Assembly: GCF_014384995.1 (NCBI RefSeq)
Contig: NZ_JACRSY010000014.1
Span: 1 to 64,000 of the forward strand
Origin: Zhenhengia yiwuensis
GTDB taxonomy: Bacteria; Bacillota; Clostridia; Lachnospirales; Cellulosilyticaceae
Direction of reading: 5' to 3'
DNA: 64,000 nt
Every line of letters begins with the position of its first letter. The stretch's first letter is position 1. The position numbers were made by a program, and so were the translations under genes. Below the pieces are notes generated by a model that searched no databases, had not been told where the DNA came from, and saw nothing but the letters and a program-made list of their open reading frames with translations. Of the stretch, positions 26,057-34,868 are shown piece after piece.

Positions 26057-26177
26057 TACCCTTGCTCCTTTATTCTAGAATTTAAGTTTACTATATCAGA
26101 GGCTTACACATATTTCTTTCTATTTTATACTGTGTTACAATATTATAAATTATCTACATTTATCAGGAGTTTTTCTT

Positions 26178-27038
26178 ATGACTACTTTCCCCACCAGTAA
26201 ACGAACTATTATTGATTATACATCTATAGATCCTTTTTTTAATTTTAAATTAGGTAAGGTCTGCCATCTTACAGCCCGTCCCCCTTTAGAAGAACATATA
26301 CACCCTGAGGCTATCGAACTAAGTTACTTTACTAAAGGTGAGCAGGTGTACACCATAGAAGATATAAGTTATACCATTAATAGTGGTGAAATGTTTATTA
26401 CTCTTCCTAATGAATATCATAGCTCTGGGAGTCATCCTAAAGATAAATCACATTTTTATTATTTAATTATTAGCACACAGCTGCTCCAAAACCTTTTATT
26501 TAGCAAAGAAGAAAGTCAGCAACTTTTAAAGAGCCTACTAACTATTTCCAAAAGAGTTTTTAAGGTAAGCCCTAGACTTACTGAACTTTTCGAATCACTT
26601 TTAGAATGTGGACAAGATCCTAAACCTTTTCATAAAACACGTATTCGCAACCTCCTTTCTGAGTTACTTATGACGGTGATTGAGGATGAAAAAAGCCAGC
26701 TTCCTCCTACTGAGAATCCTATGGAAGAGGTTCTGACCTATATCAAGACTCATATTTACGATGAACTGCCTCTAACGCACCTAGCTCATATGGCTCACCT
26801 TTCTGAAGGTCGCTTTAAAACAAATTTTAGACTCTACACAGGCCTTCCCCCTCGCGAGTATATTTTGAGACAAAAAATAAAATGTGCCAAACGACTTCTT
26901 AAAGAAGAGAGTCTTAGTATCACTCAAATTAGCTATCAGTTAGGTTTTTCCTCTAGTCAGTACTTTTCTACTGTCTTTAAAAGGTTTACAACCCTATCTC
27001 CTATTGACTACCGTAATCAACATCTTCATAACCTATAA
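26178..27038 (+). CDS. AraC family transcriptional regulator
   Basis: This 286-residue protein has an N-terminal cupin-like sugar-sensing domain (HIHPEAIELSYFTKGEQVYTI, residues about 30-100) and two C-terminal helix-turn-helix motifs (LTHLAHMAHLSEGRFKTNFRLYTG and SITQISYQLGFSSSQYFSTVFKRFT). It is transcribed divergently from the sulfatase gene, with 121 bp between the two starts. The beta-helix gene on the other side is convergent. It is therefore the likely activator of this glycan block. AGGAG precedes the ATG. The inducer is unknown. Confidence 0.92.
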   Translation: MTTFPTSKRTIIDYTSIDPFFNFKLGKVCHLTARPPLEEHIHPEAIELSYFTKGEQVYTIEDISYTINSGEMFITLPNEYHSSGSHPKDKSHFYYLIISTQLLQNLLFSKEESQQLLKSLLTISKRVFKVSPRLTELFESLLECGQDPKPFHKTRIRNLLSELLMTVIEDEKSQLPPTENPMEEVLTYIKTHIYDELPLTHLAHMAHLSEGRFKTNFRLYTGLPPREYILRQKIKCAKRLLKEESLSITQISYQLGFSSSQYFSTVFKRFTTLSPIDYRNQHLHNL

Positions 27039-27054
27039 GCTGCTAAAGTCTAAT

Positions 27055-27104
27055 ATAAAAGGCTGTGAAATAATGGACTCTTCATTATTTCACAGCCTCT
27101 TATA
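27055..27104. terminator. Bidirectional terminator between araC-type and beta-helix genes
   Basis: GGCTGTGAAATAATG (27061-27075) and its complement (27083-27097) form a perfect 15-bp stem with a 7-nt loop; A/T-rich runs follow on both strands. Confidence 0.8.
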
Positions 27105-27210
27105 TTTTAAAAAATACTTCATCATCTGATCCGGACGTCTCATCCTAGCAATAGTTACCGGAATCCTAGTCTCAGCTAATGGTATAAGTTTTAGATACCT
27201 ATTTACCGCC

Positions 27211-29172
27211 CTAGTTGCTATGTGCTTTGGCAAGTTGTAATTCTATATGTGTTTTCACTTCTTTTAAGGCCTTATAGCCTCTATCGATTTTCTTTATACA
27301 CTTCATTTCGCATACTGACTGATCTAGATAAGTAAGGCTAAAGACTTCCCCCTCACTTCTTTGTGCTAATTCTTCCATAAGTTTTGGATAGTCTTTCATA
27401 TACCTTCTTCTATTTTCTTCGTTAATCTCTATAGTAGTGCCTTCTTCTATACATTCCACCACATAAATAGGCACTTGCTTATAAAACTGGTCTTTATGTG
27501 CTTCATAATACTGCCAAATAGCTTCTTCTGATAAAACACCATTTCTAATAATTGTCTTATAATGCTTTAACTGTTTCTGGTAATCTGTGTAGGCTTTAGC
27601 AGTTTCAGGCGTATAGGTAGAAAGGCCATATTCAATAGCTCCCAATGTAGGTCTATCTTTTATAAGCTGACCATAAAAATCTTCCTCTATGAATCTACTT
27701 GTAGCTGGTAGCATATGCTGCTCGATTACCTTTCCTTTATAAAGAGCAGATGAATGAGTTTGTAAACTATATCCTTGTAAGGTATCAAGTGCAGGTCCTT
27801 CTGCTAGATTACCTGTCTGGCCTACCCCTGCTGATATAAATAATGGATCCTCTACTATTGAATGAGCATCTTCTGGTATATTGCTAAAGCCATAATACAA
27901 GTTGGTATCATAGGTTACATCTTCTTCATGCCAATCTAATAACTGCGCTTTTCCTTCTTTATAGAAAATATTATTCCAACATACCATAGGTCCATGGTCA
28001 TTGGAGAAAATCTTTGTATCTAAGTGTTCTCCTATGTAAAATGTATTGTTATAAATATAGGCAGGTTCTTTATTGGAAGTCATAAATAAACAACGTCTAT
28101 CATTTTGGCTAATATTATACCTCACCACTGAATCAATGGTATTGTCTTGGCATACAAGCATAAAGCCGCCTTCATTGTCATGGCTATAATTGTACTGATA
28201 AGTGGTTCCCCATGAGAAGTCACAGTCATAAGCCTGGCCATCTCCATTAAGATAGGTGCCAAAAGCTTCATTATACTGGAATAAAGCTCTATAGCACTGC
28301 CATGGCCATATAGCTGCATTATACATAAGATTAGGATCTGACTGTGTTCCAATACTTGCTTCTTGAGATACATTGTGCTCAATAAGTGGTTCATAACAAT
28401 ATTGAGGAACAATAGCATCCCCACCTGAACGCTCTACATAGTTATTTCTAATGAGTACTTCTTCATGCATATATTGCTTCAATTCTTCTGGTGTGTGATG
28501 ACTTAAATTACTACTTAGTCCTAGGCACCTTGTAGAGCCTACAGATATTCCTGTTCTGGCTACATCTTTAACATAGCAATTTTGAACGCGTACGTCTTTA
28601 AACTTAATAGGCCTATCCTGATCTGTAGCAAAAATATTATAGTAGATACCTCCGTTATGTCCATCTTTAGTCGTTGCATCACCATTTACATCATGTACAT
28701 AGAGATGATTAAGATAAAGGTGCTCCAAAGCATTTCCGTCTGCTTGATCAAAATCATCATCTCCGCTTACCATAACGCCAGTTCGCCCCGCTAAAGGCTC
28801 TTCTCCCTTGTTAGTGATTTCTAAATGATTCACTTCCCAAAAGCTTACATTATGAAGCCATAGAGTATAAAGGACCTTACCCGCTCCTTTTATCAGTGGT
28901 CTTACCTGCGGCACACCTACCTGTAATTTACCCCCTTCATAAGTATAGTTATCTATTACAATAGGTGCCCCTACTTGTCCACTACCTCGCACCTTCAGTC
29001 CACCGCACCATGTGCCATGTGCTTCAAATAAAATTTTATCTCCCGGCTTAAAGGATTGTGCATTGATAGGTTCTAATGTCTGCCACGGCCTATCTACACT
29101 TGTACCCTGATTGTTGTCACTTCCCTTGTGACTATCTACATAGTAAATTGTACCCTGTACCTTCTTCTCCAT
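27211..29172 (-). CDS. Right-handed parallel beta-helix protein
   Basis: This 653-residue protein starts with YYVDSHKGSDNNQGTS, the DUF1565-like cap common on polysaccharide lyase-like beta-helix proteins. About 350 residues with repeated short asparagine-rich turns (RNNYVERSGGDAI, YNYSHDNEGGF, YIYNNTFYIG) follow, typical of a parallel beta-helix. The C-terminal 130 residues are helical (EEAIWQYYEAHKDQF, KELKEVKTHIELQL-like) and resemble the flanks of parvulin-type chaperone domains. No signal peptide is visible. It is probably a polysaccharide lyase or glycan-binding protein working with the sulfatase; the catalytic residues cannot be named from sequence alone. Confidence 0.82.
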   Translation of the reverse strand: MEKKVQGTIYYVDSHKGSDNNQGTSVDRPWQTLEPINAQSFKPGDKILFEAHGTWCGGLKVRGSGQVGAPIVIDNYTYEGGKLQVGVPQVRPLIKGAGKVLYTLWLHNVSFWEVNHLEITNKGEEPLAGRTGVMVSGDDDFDQADGNALEHLYLNHLYVHDVNGDATTKDGHNGGIYYNIFATDQDRPIKFKDVRVQNCYVKDVARTGISVGSTRCLGLSSNLSHHTPEELKQYMHEEVLIRNNYVERSGGDAIVPQYCYEPLIEHNVSQEASIGTQSDPNLMYNAAIWPWQCYRALFQYNEAFGTYLNGDGQAYDCDFSWGTTYQYNYSHDNEGGFMLVCQDNTIDSVVRYNISQNDRRCLFMTSNKEPAYIYNNTFYIGEHLDTKIFSNDHGPMVCWNNIFYKEGKAQLLDWHEEDVTYDTNLYYGFSNIPEDAHSIVEDPLFISAGVGQTGNLAEGPALDTLQGYSLQTHSSALYKGKVIEQHMLPATSRFIEEDFYGQLIKDRPTLGAIEYGLSTYTPETAKAYTDYQKQLKHYKTIIRNGVLSEEAIWQYYEAHKDQFYKQVPIYVVECIEEGTTIEINEENRRRYMKDYPKLMEELAQRSEGEVFSLTYLDQSVCEMKCIKKIDRGYKALKEVKTHIELQLAKAHSN

Positions 29173-29197
29173 TTTTCCCTCTCCCTAAATCTATTCT

Positions 29198-29692
29198 TTA
29201 ATTTGCAATTCTTCTTTCCATAATCACTACATCATGCCATTTGCCGTTATCCATCTGTCCGAATCTTTCTCTGTAACCTACTTCTCTAAAGCCGCATTTC
29301 TTATGTAAGGCTATACTTGCTTCATTTTCTCTAATAATCAGAGATTCAAGTGTCCAAAATCCTTCTTTCTCGGATTCCATAATAAGTTTTTCAAGTAAAG
29401 CAGAAGCTATGCCCTTACCTTTGTAGTCCTTATGAATATAAATACTAAGTTCTACTACTCCTCTATAGACATAGCGCTCAAAGGATTGGCTTATAGCTAC
29501 AAATCCCACTACTTTATCTTCTTCCTTGGCTACAAATCTGCAGCTTTGAATATGTCCTTCATCCCACACTTTATAAGTAGGGACTTCTGTTTGGAAAGTA
29601 GAGATTTTTGTATCAATACCTTGCTTATAAATATCTGCCACACCTAACCAATCTGTCTCTTTCATTTCTGTTATATGATACGTCACGAACAT
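29198..29692 (-). CDS. GNAT N-acetyltransferase (phosphinothricin acetyltransferase type)
   Basis: This 164-residue protein has the GNAT fold. The acetyl-CoA loop is in VELSIYIHKDYKGKGIASALLEKL (residues about 80-103), followed by LESLIIRENEASIALHKKCGF. Overall it resembles the Pat/Bar group that acetylates amino-acid-like compounds, including methionine sulfone or phosphinothricin. The substrate here is unknown. AAAGGAG is only three bases from the ATG at 29692, so the GTG at 29686 may be the true start. It follows shortly upstream of the beta-helix gene on the same strand, 25 bp apart, and may be cotranscribed. Confidence 0.9.
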   Translation of the reverse strand: MFVTYHITEMKETDWLGVADIYKQGIDTKISTFQTEVPTYKVWDEGHIQSCRFVAKEEDKVVGFVAISQSFERYVYRGVVELSIYIHKDYKGKGIASALLEKLIMESEKEGFWTLESLIIRENEASIALHKKCGFREVGYRERFGQMDNGKWHDVVIMERRIAN

Positions 29693-29814
29693 GTACTCCT
29701 TTTATTTGTATGCTAAAATATTTTTAATATTTGATTCATTATAGAGTTTTATAGGCACCTAGTCAATATGCTATAATAGAGTTATCTAAACTAATTAAGA
29801 TAGGAGCTACTCAT

Positions 29815-30168
29815 ATGAAAAAAGCTTTTCTTATTGCCTCTATCAGCCTCTTTTCTCTCTTTACTTTAGTTGGCTGTGGCAAATCCCTTTCTGACCGTGG
29901 AATCTCTAGACTTTATAATACTGACAATGGTCCTCGCTACGTTGTTGTTATTGAAGTAAAACAGTCTCACTTAAGCCTTGATATTAATGACCATATTAAA
30001 GATTCTATGAATAAAGTGGAGATTGCTATCCCTGTTGATAAACAATTCTACGATGATGTAGAAAAAGGGGATAAATTAAATGATGATTTTAGACTTGGTT
30101 CTCTTATGACTTCTGGAAGCGTTGGAACTTGGGACATTAAAATTAAGGATAAAATGATTCTCGAATAA
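29815..30168 (+). CDS. Small predicted lipoprotein
   Basis: This 117-residue protein has a lipoprotein signal peptide with the lipobox LVGC at residues 18-21. The mature part has mixed alpha/beta character (YVVVIEVKQSHLSLDIND, KVEIAIPVDKQFYDDV). I do not recognise a family. TAGGAGC precedes the ATG, with a TATAAT box about 40 nt further upstream. It stands alone before the cobalamin riboswitch. Confidence 0.8.
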   Translation: MKKAFLIASISLFSLFTLVGCGKSLSDRGISRLYNTDNGPRYVVVIEVKQSHLSLDINDHIKDSMNKVEIAIPVDKQFYDDVEKGDKLNDDFRLGSLMTSGSVGTWDIKIKDKMILE

Positions 30169-30244
30169 TTAGGACTAGTTTTTCAACATTTTTTTCGCTA
30201 TACTGGACATATTCAATCGAATAACATCATATATTTAAGCAAAG

Positions 30245-30410
30245 ACATTTTAGGCGCTACTTTAGCTTAATAAGGAAACGTGTGATACACTGCAGCCCCC
30301 GCTACTGTAGACGAGGACTTCTTATTCGTAAGGCTTGCCTTAACCACTGTACTTTTTGTATGGGAAGGTGAATAAGAGGGATGATACGTCAGCCAGGAGA
30401 CCTACCTAAA
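30245..30410 (+). ncRNA. Cobalamin riboswitch
   Basis: The sequence contains the conserved core GCAGCCCCCGCTACTGT and the B12 box GTCAGCCAGGAGACCT (30388-30403), in the right order and distance. It leads the cobalt chelatase and cobalt transport operon. Adenosylcobalamin binding would reduce expression, acting on the sequestering hairpin and terminator downstream. Confidence 0.93.
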
Positions 30411-30416
30411 ATGAGA

Positions 30417-30445
30417 ATTACCCTTTCGGTGGGAAAGGAGGTAAT
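30417..30445 (+). promoter_or_regulatory. Hairpin enclosing a strong ribosome binding site
   Basis: ATTACCCTTTC can pair with GAAAGG-GTAAT (one bulge), burying the AAAGGAGG at 30434-30441. It lies between the cobalamin aptamer and a very short open frame, and may be part of the switch. Confidence 0.5.
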
Positions 30446-30535
30446 ATGTATTTTGTGCTTTTTTTGTTATGCACAAATATACATAAGCTCTCCTTCGGGG
30501 GAGCTTTTTTTATTGCCTTCCTTCTTGCGATTTAA
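30446..30535 (+). CDS. Possible 29-residue leader peptide overlapping the terminator
   Basis: An ATG five bases after a perfect AAAGGAGG opens a 29-codon frame (starting MYFVLFLLCTNIHK) that runs through the intrinsic terminator at 30485-30511 and stops 25 bases before cbiK. The product would be a hydrophobic peptide. Ribosomes on this frame would prevent the terminator from folding. Whether it is translated is unproven. Confidence 0.4.
   Translation: MYFVLFLLCTNIHKLSFGGAFFIAFLLAI
30485..30511 (+). terminator. Riboswitch-controlled intrinsic terminator before cbiK
   Basis: AAGCTCTCC pairs with GGGGAGCTT over a stable TTCG loop, followed by seven T. Confidence 0.88.
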
Positions 30536-30560
30536 AACTCAACAAAGAAGGAGACTGATT

Positions 30561-31343
30561 ATGTCAAAAAAAGCTTTACTTGTTGTGAGCTTCGGCACGA
30601 GCTATGAAGACACACGAAAAAAAACAATCGAACCTTGCGAAAATCTACTCCATAAAACCTTTAAAGATTATGATTTCTTTAGGGCCTACACCTCACAAAT
30701 GATTATTCGCAAGCTTGCTTCTAGGGACGGTTTATATATTGATAATGCTTCCCAGGCCCTACAGAAAATCTATGAAGCTGGTTATGATGAGGTGCTGATT
30801 CAATCTCTACATATTATTTGTGGAGAAGAGTATGACAAACTTAAAAGGCAGATTGAACCTTTTAAGGCGAAGTTTAAAAAACTCCATTTTGGTAGACCTC
30901 TTTTAACGACTATTGATGATTACAAAGCCGCTGTTTCTGCTACTTTAAACAGCTTGCCTAAACTTAAAGAACATGAAGGTGTAGTCTTTATGGGGCATGG
31001 TACTTACCATGAGTCCTTTTCCGCCTACTGCGCTCTGGAATATATGTTCCATCATTTAGGCGCGCCTATTTATGTAGGCACTGTGGAAGGCTATCCTACA
31101 CTTGATGAAGTACTTTATAAACTTCAAAAAGACAGTATAACTCAGGTTTACCTCGCACCTTTTATGCTTGTGGCAGGTGACCATGCCATCAACGATATGG
31201 CTGGAGACGAAGAAGATTCTTGGAAGGTTATCCTATCAAACCATGGAATTCAGTCTAAAATCTTGTTACAAGGACTTGGTGAAAATAAAGAAATTCAAAA
31301 ACTCTTTGTAAATCATGCCTTAGACTGCATTAATTCATTTTAA
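30561..31343 (+). CDS. cbiK: Sirohydrochlorin cobaltochelatase, anaerobic type
   Basis: This 260-residue class II chelatase inserts Co2+ into sirohydrochlorin (or precorrin-2) at the start of anaerobic cobalamin synthesis. It starts ALLVVSFGTSYEDTRKKTIEP, the CbiK signature. The metal/substrate histidines are in LHIICGEEYD and FMGHGTYHE, and the C-terminal AGDHAINDMAGDEEDSW is typical. The open frame extends far upstream into the riboswitch, but ATG 30561 has AAGGAG upstream and is the family start. It heads the operon with cbiMNQO; the other cobalamin synthesis genes are elsewhere. Confidence 0.95.
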   Translation: MSKKALLVVSFGTSYEDTRKKTIEPCENLLHKTFKDYDFFRAYTSQMIIRKLASRDGLYIDNASQALQKIYEAGYDEVLIQSLHIICGEEYDKLKRQIEPFKAKFKKLHFGRPLLTTIDDYKAAVSATLNSLPKLKEHEGVVFMGHGTYHESFSAYCALEYMFHHLGAPIYVGTVEGYPTLDEVLYKLQKDSITQVYLAPFMLVAGDHAINDMAGDEEDSWKVILSNHGIQSKILLQGLGENKEIQKLFVNHALDCINSF

Positions 31344-31370
31344 AATGTATCATAAAAGGGAGATGTAATC

Positions 31371-32111
31371 ATGAAAAGAAAGTTACCGATTTTTGGAGTA
31401 TTTTGCTTTGTAGCAGGATTAGTCACCATGAATACACAGGCTATGCATATTATGGAAGGTTTCCTTCCTGTAGGCTGGAGTATTGGCTGGGGGATTTTAT
31501 GCCTACCATTTTTCATAGCAGGTATTATTTCTATGAAAAAAACACTTCAAGAAGACTCTAAAACTAAACTCGTGCTTGCTATGGCTGGTGCCTTTGCCTT
31601 TGTACTGTCAGCACTAAAAGTTCCTTCTGTAACAGGAAGCTGTTCCCACGCTACAGGTGTAGGCCTCGGTGCTATTCTGTTTGGGCCTACTGTAATGGTA
31701 GTTATTGGTGGTATTGTCTTATTGTTTCAAGCGCTACTTTTGGCCCATGGTGGTATTACTACATTAGGTGCTAATGTATTTTCTATGGCAATCGTAGGCC
31801 CTTTTGCAGCTTATTTTATCTATAAATTACTTCGTAAAACTAAAATGCCTGAGTGGTTTGCTATCTTTTTAGCTGCTATGTTAGGAGATCTTCTTACATA
31901 TGTTATGACATCTATTCAGCTCGCCCTCGCCTTTCCAGCCCAAACTGGTGGCTTTATGGAATCACTTCTGAAGTTCCTCGGAATTTTTGCTATGACTCAA
32001 ATACCACTAGCTATCAGCGAAGGCCTTTTAACTGTTGTTGTAATTAACGCTCTTAAAAAATATAGCCAAGAAGGTCTTATCAGTTTAGGCAGACTTTCAA
32101 AGGAGGATTAA
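31371..32111 (+). CDS. cbiM: Cobalt ECF transporter, substrate-binding membrane subunit CbiM
   Basis: This 246-residue protein is the core Co2+-binding subunit. After a signal-like helix (processed to expose the start MHIMEGFLP), MHIMEGFLPVGWSIGW contains the His residues that coordinate the metal together with the new N-terminus. KVPSVTGSCSHATGVGLGAILFGP and LLAHGGITTLGANVFSM are further invariant blocks. It works with CbiN, CbiQ and CbiO in the same operon. AAGGGAGA precedes the ATG, and the stop codon overlaps the first possible cbiN start. Confidence 0.96.
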   Translation: MKRKLPIFGVFCFVAGLVTMNTQAMHIMEGFLPVGWSIGWGILCLPFFIAGIISMKKTLQEDSKTKLVLAMAGAFAFVLSALKVPSVTGSCSHATGVGLGAILFGPTVMVVIGGIVLLFQALLLAHGGITTLGANVFSMAIVGPFAAYFIYKLLRKTKMPEWFAIFLAAMLGDLLTYVMTSIQLALAFPAQTGGFMESLLKFLGIFAMTQIPLAISEGLLTVVVINALKKYSQEGLISLGRLSKED

Positions 32112-32113
32112 TG

Positions 32114-32401
32114 ATGTCTGAGAAAAAAATGAATGTCTTACTTATTGTACTTGTTGTAATTATTAGCTTTGCTCCTTTATTTCTTGTAAAAAATGCGGAG
32201 TTTGGTGGAGCCGATGGTGAGGCTGAAACAGCTATCACGCAAATCGCTACAGACTATGAACCTTGGTTCGAACCGCTTATCGAACCTGCTAGTGGTGAAA
32301 TTGAAAGCTTACTCTTTGCCCTTCAGGCAGCCTTTGGCGCAAGCATCCTAGCTTACGGATTTGGTTATCTTAAAGGTCACAGCAAAGCCAAAGAAGATTA
32401 A
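32114..32401 (+). CDS. cbiN: Cobalt transport accessory subunit CbiN
   Basis: The protein (95 residues) has two membrane helices with an extracellular loop that reads FGGADGEAETAITQI, the usual CbiN loop, which helps load Co2+ into CbiM. Two adjacent ATG codons are possible; the second at 32114 is seven bases after AAAGGAGG and is preferred, the first overlaps the cbiM stop by one base. Confidence 0.94.
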   Translation: MSEKKMNVLLIVLVVIISFAPLFLVKNAEFGGADGEAETAITQIATDYEPWFEPLIEPASGEIESLLFALQAAFGASILAYGFGYLKGHSKAKED

Positions 32402-32404
32402 GCG

Positions 32405-33187
32405 ATGAAAGATATTGATAAATATGCCTATATGTCCGCCTTAAGACCTCTTGATCCTACTCAGAAAGTTCTTCTCACTTTTCTGCTCCTTATAACCTGC
32501 CTTTGTTCAAGCTCTATTGTAATGTTTTGCTTTGTCATCGGCTTAATGGGTTGGATTACTATTTATAAAGGGCATATCGTCATGAGTTTATACCTTAAAC
32601 TTATGACGATCCCCCTTACCTTTTTACTACTAAGTATCCTTACTTTATTATTTGAGTTTTCCAGTGATGCCTCTGTTTACTTAGTATCACTTCCTATAGG
32701 TAACTTTTATGTGGGCATTACAAGTTCTAGCTTACAAACAGTATGCATACTGTTCTTTAAGGTATTTGCAAGCGTAAGCTGCTTATATTTTTTATGCTTA
32801 TCTACCCCTATGACAGATATTCTACGGGTATTTGAAAAATTTAAATGTCCAACCTTTCTTATAGAAATGATGAGCCTAATTTATCGCTTTATCTTTGTTC
32901 TTATTGATACAGCTTTTACAATGCACACTGCGCAAGCTTCAAGACTTGGTTATAAAAGCTTTCGATTGGGTATTAAGTCACTTGGCATGCTTCTAAGCAC
33001 TATTCTTATCCGCACGCTTAAGATAAATAATAATCTCTATACTGCGCTTGAATGCCGAGGGTATGCAGGCTCTTTAAAAGTCCTTAATGAAGATGCTTAT
33101 AAAAGGATTAACTATTTTTATTTTGTTATACTTGAGGCTATCCTCCTAGGACTTATTGCACTTGAAAATTTCTTACTTGGGAGGTAG
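32405..33187 (+). CDS. cbiQ: Cobalt ECF transporter T component CbiQ
   Basis: This 260-residue transmembrane coupling protein has about five helices and a cytoplasmic region with the conserved Ala-Arg-Gly-type motifs (HTAQASRLGYKSFRLG; ALECRGYAG) that dock on the ATPase. It transmits ATP hydrolysis to CbiM. It follows cbiN after three bases, and its stop codon sits inside the ribosome binding site of cbiO, so all four transport genes are tightly coupled. Confidence 0.93.
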   Translation: MKDIDKYAYMSALRPLDPTQKVLLTFLLLITCLCSSSIVMFCFVIGLMGWITIYKGHIVMSLYLKLMTIPLTFLLLSILTLLFEFSSDASVYLVSLPIGNFYVGITSSSLQTVCILFFKVFASVSCLYFLCLSTPMTDILRVFEKFKCPTFLIEMMSLIYRFIFVLIDTAFTMHTAQASRLGYKSFRLGIKSLGMLLSTILIRTLKINNNLYTALECRGYAGSLKVLNEDAYKRINYFYFVILEAILLGLIALENFLLGR

Positions 33188-33191
33188 CACT

Positions 33192-34043
33192 ATGTCAGCA
33201 AACATTATTATGGAGACTAAACAACTTTGCTTCAACTATCCTGATGGTACCCCTGTTTTAAAGGACCTATCTATACAAATCCAAAAAGGAAAAACAACTG
33301 GTATCCTTGGTGGAAATGGAGCGGGTAAATCTACTTTATTTCTTAATTTAAATGGTATCTTAAGACCTACTTCTGGTCAGGTCTATCATAAAAATCTACC
33401 TATCTCCTACTCCTCTAAGTCTCTTAACCAGCTTAGACAGTCTGTAGGTATTGTATTCCAAGATCCTGACACCCAACTTTTCTCAGCCAGTGTGTACCAA
33501 GATGTCTCCTTCGGAGTAGTCAATCTAGGTATTCCTGAAAGCGAGGCACATCTTAGAACAGAAAATGCTCTAAAACGCACAGGTACCTATGAGCTCCGTC
33601 AAAAACCCACCCATAGCTTAAGCTACGGTCAGAAAAAACGCGTTGCCCTAGCAGGCATTATTGCTATGGAACCTGAAGTCCTCATTTTAGATGAACCTAC
33701 AGCTGGGCTTGACCCTCAAGGCGTTAGTGAAATCATGCAACTTATTCGCGAGCTTCAACAAGATTTAGGGATTGCAATCCTTATCGCTACCCATGATATG
33801 GATCTTGTACCTATGTACTGTGATTATATTTATTTACTTAATCAAGGTGAGATAGTAGGATGTGGCTCTCCTGACGAAATTTTTAACAAGCCTTCTCTAC
33901 TTCGCCAAATCCATTTAAGGCTACCTCGTATCGGGCACCTTATGGAACTCCTTAAGACTAAGGATGGCTTTCCTATCGAAGGCTTACCCGTCTCCATCTC
34001 CCACGCCCGTAAGGAACTTAGTCGTATATTTCACTTAAAATAA
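33192..34043 (+). CDS. cbiO: Cobalt ECF transporter ATPase CbiO
   Basis: This ABC ATPase of 283 residues has Walker A GGNGAGKST, Q-loop FQDPDTQLF, signature LSYGQKKR, Walker B VLILDEPTAGLD and the switch histidine in ATHDMD. The FQDPDTQLFSASVYQDVSFG stretch is characteristic of ECF-type ATPases. A longer reading frame starts at 33156 but the ATG at 33192 has GGGAGG upstream and matches the family start. It ends the cobalt operon; a strong terminator follows. Confidence 0.95.
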   Translation: MSANIIMETKQLCFNYPDGTPVLKDLSIQIQKGKTTGILGGNGAGKSTLFLNLNGILRPTSGQVYHKNLPISYSSKSLNQLRQSVGIVFQDPDTQLFSASVYQDVSFGVVNLGIPESEAHLRTENALKRTGTYELRQKPTHSLSYGQKKRVALAGIIAMEPEVLILDEPTAGLDPQGVSEIMQLIRELQQDLGIAILIATHDMDLVPMYCDYIYLLNQGEIVGCGSPDEIFNKPSLLRQIHLRLPRIGHLMELLKTKDGFPIEGLPVSISHARKELSRIFHLK

Positions 34044-34083
34044 AAGCGTACTGCATTTGTATTAGCAGTACGCTTTTATTTTT
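34040..34083 (+). terminator. Terminator of the cobalt operon
   Basis: TAAAAGCGTACTGC (34041-34054) and its complement (34065-34078) form a perfect 14-bp stem followed by T-rich sequence. Confidence 0.88.
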
Positions 34084-34126
34084 GCTCTTTTCATTTTATC
34101 TAAAAGAATCTTCTATTGCAGCATAT

Positions 34127-34183
34127 AAAGAAAGAGATATACCAAGCCAGTTCATGAACTCGTTTTGGTATATCTCTTTTTTC
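34127..34183 (-). terminator. Terminator of the DUF305 gene
   Basis: AAAGAGATATACCAA (34131-34145) pairs perfectly with 34165-34179; T-rich tract on both sides. Confidence 0.8.
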
Positions 34184-34193
34184 TTCTTCCTAT

Positions 34194-34826
34194 CTACCTT
34201 ATCTCTCTTACAAACTTCTCCATTTGTTTCAATTCTTTCGTCTGACGCTCTATCATTTTAGTGGCAATTTCCTGTACAGTAATATTAGAACTATACTGCA
34301 CAAACTGCTCAGCTAGTTTGTTGGTTGCCTTATGACTTGCTATCATCTGAAGCAGATAAGCTTTATCTACATTTTCTGTGCAATCTGCTTCTTCCATTTC
34401 TTTAAGCATTTCACTTATAATACCCTCATATTGAGCTAGATACTGTGCTTCTTTCTCCTTATCCACTAGCTTTTCTTTCTTAAGTTGTTTAATAAGGAGC
34501 TCCATCTGATCTTTTCGTTTATAATGTGTACGTTTAATACCTCTAGCAAACTGCCAAATAACAGGATTATCTCCATTAGTTAACTCATTTTCTACCATGG
34601 CCAAGGTCCCTTTGTGGTGACTACTTAGCTCATAGAGAAAATCTATGGTGACATCTCCTGTTTTAGGAGCTTTTTTTAGCTCCTTATGCATGGTCTTTAG
34701 TATTTTTCCATATGTTTTTGTATAAGCTTCATAATTTTCTTTAGGTCGGTCTTTAGCATAACTTACTGTACTAACGACCATCAAACTAAGTAAGATGATT
34801 GCGATTTTTTTCATAGGTATGTTCAT
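34194..34826 (-). CDS. Secreted DUF305 family protein
   Basis: This 210-residue protein has a signal peptide (KKIAIILLSLMVVSTVSYA) and a helical DUF305 region in two similar halves, each with a conserved histidine motif: LSSHHKGTLAMVENEL and MIASHKATNKLAEQF. DUF305 proteins have a ferritin-like four-helix fold, and some bind copper. Metal binding here is an inference from these histidines. AAGGAGC precedes the ATG at proper distance. It is monocistronic. Confidence 0.82.
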   Translation of the reverse strand: MNIPMKKIAIILLSLMVVSTVSYAKDRPKENYEAYTKTYGKILKTMHKELKKAPKTGDVTIDFLYELSSHHKGTLAMVENELTNGDNPVIWQFARGIKRTHYKRKDQMELLIKQLKKEKLVDKEKEAQYLAQYEGIISEMLKEMEEADCTENVDKAYLLQMIASHKATNKLAEQFVQYSSNITVQEIATKMIERQTKELKQMEKFVREIR

Positions 34827-34868
34827 TATAGTTTGCTCCTTATAACTAATATACCTGTTTATTATTCG

